Assembly: GCA_017453605.1 (NCBI GenBank)
Contig: JAFTEP010000260.1
Span: 1 to 6,823 of the forward strand
Source: Clostridia bacterium
GTDB lineage: Bacteria > Bacillota > Clostridia > Oscillospirales > SIG627
Length of the DNA: 6,823 bases
Direction: 5' to 3'
Part shown: one piece after another, positions 4,517 through 6,823 of the stretch
How positions within the stretch are numbered: position 1 is the first letter of the stretch
How the letters are laid out: each line of letters opens with the position of its first letter
Translations under genes and position numbers: made by a program
Notes under the pieces: generated by a model
Database searches by the model: none
What the model saw: only the letters and a program-made list of their open reading frames with translations
What the model was told of the DNA's origin: nothing

Positions 4517-6823
4517 TATAGTGCTCTGCGCGGCAATGCTGCTCGGGCTCTTCAGCTTCGCGGCGTGGGCGGAGGATTGGAACGAGATCTACACGGTCGA
4601 CGATCTCTACAACGTCCGCTACGATCTTGCCGCCAACTACAAGCTGATGAACGACATCGATCTCACCGACGACACGGCGGAGGGCGGCGACTACGACTTT
4701 ATGGGCAACGGCTGGAACCCCATCGGCTCCAACAACGTCTACGGCAACGGAGAGTTCTCCGGCATATTCGACGGCTGCGGCTTTTCGATAACGGGACTGA
4801 GGATCGACGTGACAAGCTATCCGTCGGGAACAGGGAATATTGTCTTTCTGGGTGTTTTTGCAAAGGTCACCGGAACAGTCAAAAATCTCACCGTAGATGG
4901 TAATATCAGTTCAAACATCAATAAAGAGATCCACTTAGGCTCTGTTTGTGCAGATATGAGCGGAACCGTTTCAAACTGCGCTTCAAAATGCAGTATTACC
5001 GTATCACAACGAGCGTATTATTATTGGATCGGCGGTATAGTCGGTGAAATGTACGGTGATCAATCGAAGATCGAAAAGTGCTTTAACGCCGGAAATATAA
5101 CGGTAGCTAATGGCTATCAGCCGTATTATTCGAGATTCTCCGGGATCTGCGGAATGGTAAGCAGCTATCAGGCAACTATAGAAAACTGCTGCAATCTCGG
5201 TAATATAAGTGGTTTTAGTTATTATGATAATACTTGTTCTGGAATCGTTGGGTTGTACCAGAAAAACTTCACCCTTACCAACTGCTACAACGTCGGCACG
5301 GTAAGCGGCGGCGGCAACTATGCGATTTCGGCTCAATCCTGCACCAACTGCTACTACCTTGCCGGGACGGGGAGCGATTCCACCGGAGCGACTTCTCTCT
5401 CTGAAGCCCTTATGAGAAAACAGGCGTCATTTGTTGGCTTCGATTTCACTAACACGTGGATCATGTATCCCGACTCGCTGTATAAATATCCCCAGCTCAG
5501 GTCTAACCCGATCGACGACGCGAACGCGGTCACGTCGATGAGCGTTTCGACCCTGCCGAACAAAACGACCTACGAGATCGGCGAGAGCTTCAATCCCTCC
5601 GGCGGCAAGCTGACCGTCAACTACAGCGATTCAACTTCCATCACCGTGACGCTCAACCGCGATATGGTCACGGGTTTCGACTCCTCCGTTCCCGGGATTC
5701 AGGTCCTGACCGTGACATACGGCAGAAACACGACGACCTTCAACGTGGAGGTCCTTTCCGGCGCCGATCCCTTCAACGCTTCGGCGGCAATAGCCGCGTC
5801 CATATCGAATCTTGAGCCCGGCGACGAAGTGACGCTCACCGTTTCTCTCACGGACGCGCCGGACGCGAACACCCTCAATCTCGCTTTCGACTACGACGTG
5901 ACGGACGTTTTCACGCTCGTCAGCGGCGAATGGCTGCTGACCGGGGCGGCAAGCTCGTCGTTCGACAGCCTGTCAAACCCCTGCGGCGCCGCTTCTATCG
6001 GTTTTTCCTCCGCGACTGATATAAACGGAGACGTTTTCAGACTGAAGCTGAGAGTCAAAGCAGACGCCGCATTCGGCGCAAAGACCGTCGCCGTCACGCC
6101 CACGCTCGGCGTTTCTTCGACGACCGTCGCCTGCCCCGCCGCCTCCGCTTCGCTTCGCGTGACCTGCGAACACTCCTCAAAGACTCTCGTTCCCGAACAG
6201 GCGTCGACCTACACGGTCCGGGGCTGGGACGCCTATTATATCTGCGACGGCTGCGGTCTGTTATTTGCCTCAGACGGAGTGACCGAGCTTGACGGGATCC
6301 CCTACCGTCCGCTCGAAGCCGTTCCTCAGGCGGCGCTAACAATAGCCGCCGACTCCGCTCAGCCCGTCCAGGGAGACGAGGTCGTTTTCACGGTCTCGCT
6401 CAGCGGCGCGATAGACGCAGGGACCCTCAGCCTCGATTTCGATTACGACACGGACGTTTTCACTCTTATTAACGGCGCGTGGCTTCTTTCGGGGGCGTCC
6501 TCGAGCAGCTTCGGCGCGGATCTCGCTTCCGTCGCTTATGCGTCCGCGACAGACCTTAACGGCGACGTTTTCGCTCTGACGCTTAAAGTCAAAAACGCCG
6601 CAGCTCTCGGAGCGGCGACCGTCACCGTCACTCCGGCGATCGCCGACGGCGTGCTCTCGGTCCCCTGCGATCCCGCGGCCGCGACCGTTTCAGTGCAGAG
6701 ATTCGTCTATACGGAAGAAGTCGGAAATTATAAACCCTCCTCCGACGCGTCGGCGTGGACCGCCCCGACCGAGGACGGAAGAAAGTTCGCCGGATGGTAC
6801 ACCGACGACAGCTTTACGGAGGC
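4491..6823 (+). CDS. Exported modular surface protein: GLUG repeats, Ig-like and cohesin-like domains (C-terminus off the right edge)
   Basis: 777 codons are visible with no stop. Residues 1-27 are a signal peptide (K3, K5, K6, hydrophobic core, cleavage after AWA). FSGIFDGCGFSITGL (89-103) opens a GLUG-type solenoid, with repeats at about 149-170, 180-205, 217-240 and 249-272. Residues 348-421 look like a bacterial Ig-like domain (YEIGESFNPSGGKLTVNYSD). Cohesin-like domains occupy about 433-558 and 615-735 and share a DVFTL block, an SSSF block and D(I/L)NGDVF. Between them is a module with CEH (559-561) and CDGC (585-588), seen in clostridial surface proteins. The last residues, RKFAGWYTDDSFTE, begin a Listeria-Bacteroides (InlB-type) repeat. 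The protein is probably cell-wall bound and used in adhesion or assembly; the anchor, if any, is beyond the edge. No catalytic domain is visible. It is probably transcribed from the promoter at 4285-4313. Confidence 0.9.
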   Translation, partial: MKTLKKALSIVLCAAMLLGLFSFAAWAEDWNEIYTVDDLYNVRYDLAANYKLMNDIDLTDDTAEGGDYDFMGNGWNPIGSNNVYGNGEFSGIFDGCGFSITGLRIDVTSYPSGTGNIVFLGVFAKVTGTVKNLTVDGNISSNINKEIHLGSVCADMSGTVSNCASKCSITVSQRAYYYWIGGIVGEMYGDQSKIEKCFNAGNITVANGYQPYYSRFSGICGMVSSYQATIENCCNLGNISGFSYYDNTCSGIVGLYQKNFTLTNCYNVGTVSGGGNYAISAQSCTNCYYLAGTGSDSTGATSLSEALMRKQASFVGFDFTNTWIMYPDSLYKYPQLRSNPIDDANAVTSMSVSTLPNKTTYEIGESFNPSGGKLTVNYSDSTSITVTLNRDMVTGFDSSVPGIQVLTVTYGRNTTTFNVEVLSGADPFNASAAIAASISNLEPGDEVTLTVSLTDAPDANTLNLAFDYDVTDVFTLVSGEWLLTGAASSSFDSLSNPCGAASIGFSSATDINGDVFRLKLRVKADAAFGAKTVAVTPTLGVSSTTVACPAASASLRVTCEHSSKTLVPEQASTYTVRGWDAYYICDGCGLLFASDGVTELDGIPYRPLEAVPQAALTIAADSAQPVQGDEVVFTVSLSGAIDAGTLSLDFDYDTDVFTLINGAWLLSGASSSSFGADLASVAYASATDLNGDVFALTLKVKNAAALGAATVTVTPAIADGVLSVPCDPAAATVSVQRFVYTEEVGNYKPSSDASAWTAPTEDGRKFAGWYTDDSFTE
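4810..5260 (+). other. AT-rich segment inside the surface-protein gene
   Basis: Hand counts of four 60-base lines here (starting 4861, 4981, 5161, 5221) give about 37-40% GC. Lines outside it give about 57% (4621), 63% (5821) and 73% (6601). Codon choice changes too, from GAC, AAC, TAC and TCC-type codons to AAT, TAT, GGT and AGT. The segment corresponds to the GLUG repeats. The reading frame is unbroken across both borders. Confidence 0.65.
4935..5309 (+). repeat. GLUG-type repeats in the surface protein
   Basis: Degenerate repeats of about 32-36 residues have the pattern GG(I/L)VG-x-Cys-x-(N/A)xGxI. Examples are IGGIVGEMYGDQSKIEKCFNA, FSGICGMVSSYQATIENCCN and CSGIVGLYQKNFTLTNCYN. A first, weaker copy reads LGSVCADMSGTVSNCASKC. 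Each copy keeps a cysteine at the same place (C163, C197, C233, C265). The nucleotide copies are diverged. Confidence 0.7.
5787..6164 (+). repeat. Cohesin-like domain, copy 1
   Basis: Codes for residues about 433-558. It begins with a strand and GDEVTLTVSL, continues NLAFDYDVTDVFTL and GEWLLTGAASSSF, and ends DINGDVFRLKLRVK plus a final strand. The layout is that of cohesin-type beta-sandwiches. It pairs with the second copy at 6333-6695. Confidence 0.65.
6333..6695 (+). repeat. Cohesin-like domain, copy 2
   Basis: Codes for residues about 615-735: GDEVVFTVSLSG, LDFDYDTDVFTLINGAWLL, SGASSSSF and DLNGDVFALTLKVK. It aligns with copy 1 along nearly its full length, so the pair arose by internal duplication. 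The copies differ at many third positions and at several residues, so the duplication is not recent. Confidence 0.65.

Noticed and set aside
4565..4903. Plus-strand frame of 112 codons inside the surface gene, and several minus-strand frames at 5004-6342
   Set aside because: They are out of frame or antisense to the long gene with signal peptide and domains. Arg-rich shadows only.
1..6823. CRISPR arrays, tRNA or rRNA genes, insertion-sequence transposases, riboswitches
   Set aside because: Looked for regular repeats, cloverleaf ends, transposase motifs and long structured leaders and saw none.

Overview
The window looks like chromosomal DNA from a GC-rich member of the Clostridia (gut Firmicutes type). 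The reasons are near-consensus sigma-A promoters (TTGACA and TATAAT-like boxes), strong AGGAGG ribosome binding sites, hairpin-plus-U-tract terminators, a CadC-type metal regulator, and a secreted protein made of GLUG repeats, cohesin-like domains and the start of a Listeria-Bacteroides repeat. This is inferred from gene style only; no rRNA or other taxonomic marker is present.

Left part, minus strand (1-3851). A complete heavy-metal efflux operon reads leftward: a CadC/ArsR-family sensor repressor (3414-3770, GTG start), a free-standing 72-residue HMA metal-binding protein (3105-3323), and a P1B-2 type Zn/Cd/Pb exporting ATPase (1213-3108). The last two overlap in an ATGA. The operon has a clear promoter (TTGACA-17-TAGAAT) with an inverted-repeat operator over the predicted transcription start. 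Hairpins lie between the regulator and HMA genes, and a terminator follows the ATPase. Left of it, an EutH-type ethanolamine transporter gene runs off the window edge. It has its own promoter, whose -35 box sits in the loop of the metal operon's terminator.

Middle part (3870-4490). A small AT-rich island carries a 77-residue Xre/Cro-type regulator (minus strand) with its own terminator. In front of it are two divergent promoters whose -35 boxes overlap on the same bases. Two near-identical palindromes, ATACTCA-N5-TGAGTAT and TACTCA-N5-TGAGTA, each fill the spacer of one promoter. The rightward promoter is a perfect TTGACA-17-TATAAT. It is followed by a stop-free 67-codon frame without a good start, probably the 3' remnant of a lost gene.

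Right part, plus strand (4491-6823, open at the right edge). One long gene encodes an exported, probably cell-surface, modular protein: signal peptide, GLUG repeats, an Ig-like domain, a cohesin-like domain, a Cys/His module, a second cohesin-like domain, and the start of a Listeria-Bacteroides repeat. Its GLUG region is much more AT-rich than the rest of the gene, which suggests a mosaic origin.

The part most worth a second look is the arrangement in which a phage-style regulator and operator switch sits directly upstream of a mosaic surface-protein gene, with no visible terminator between the rightward promoter and that gene.
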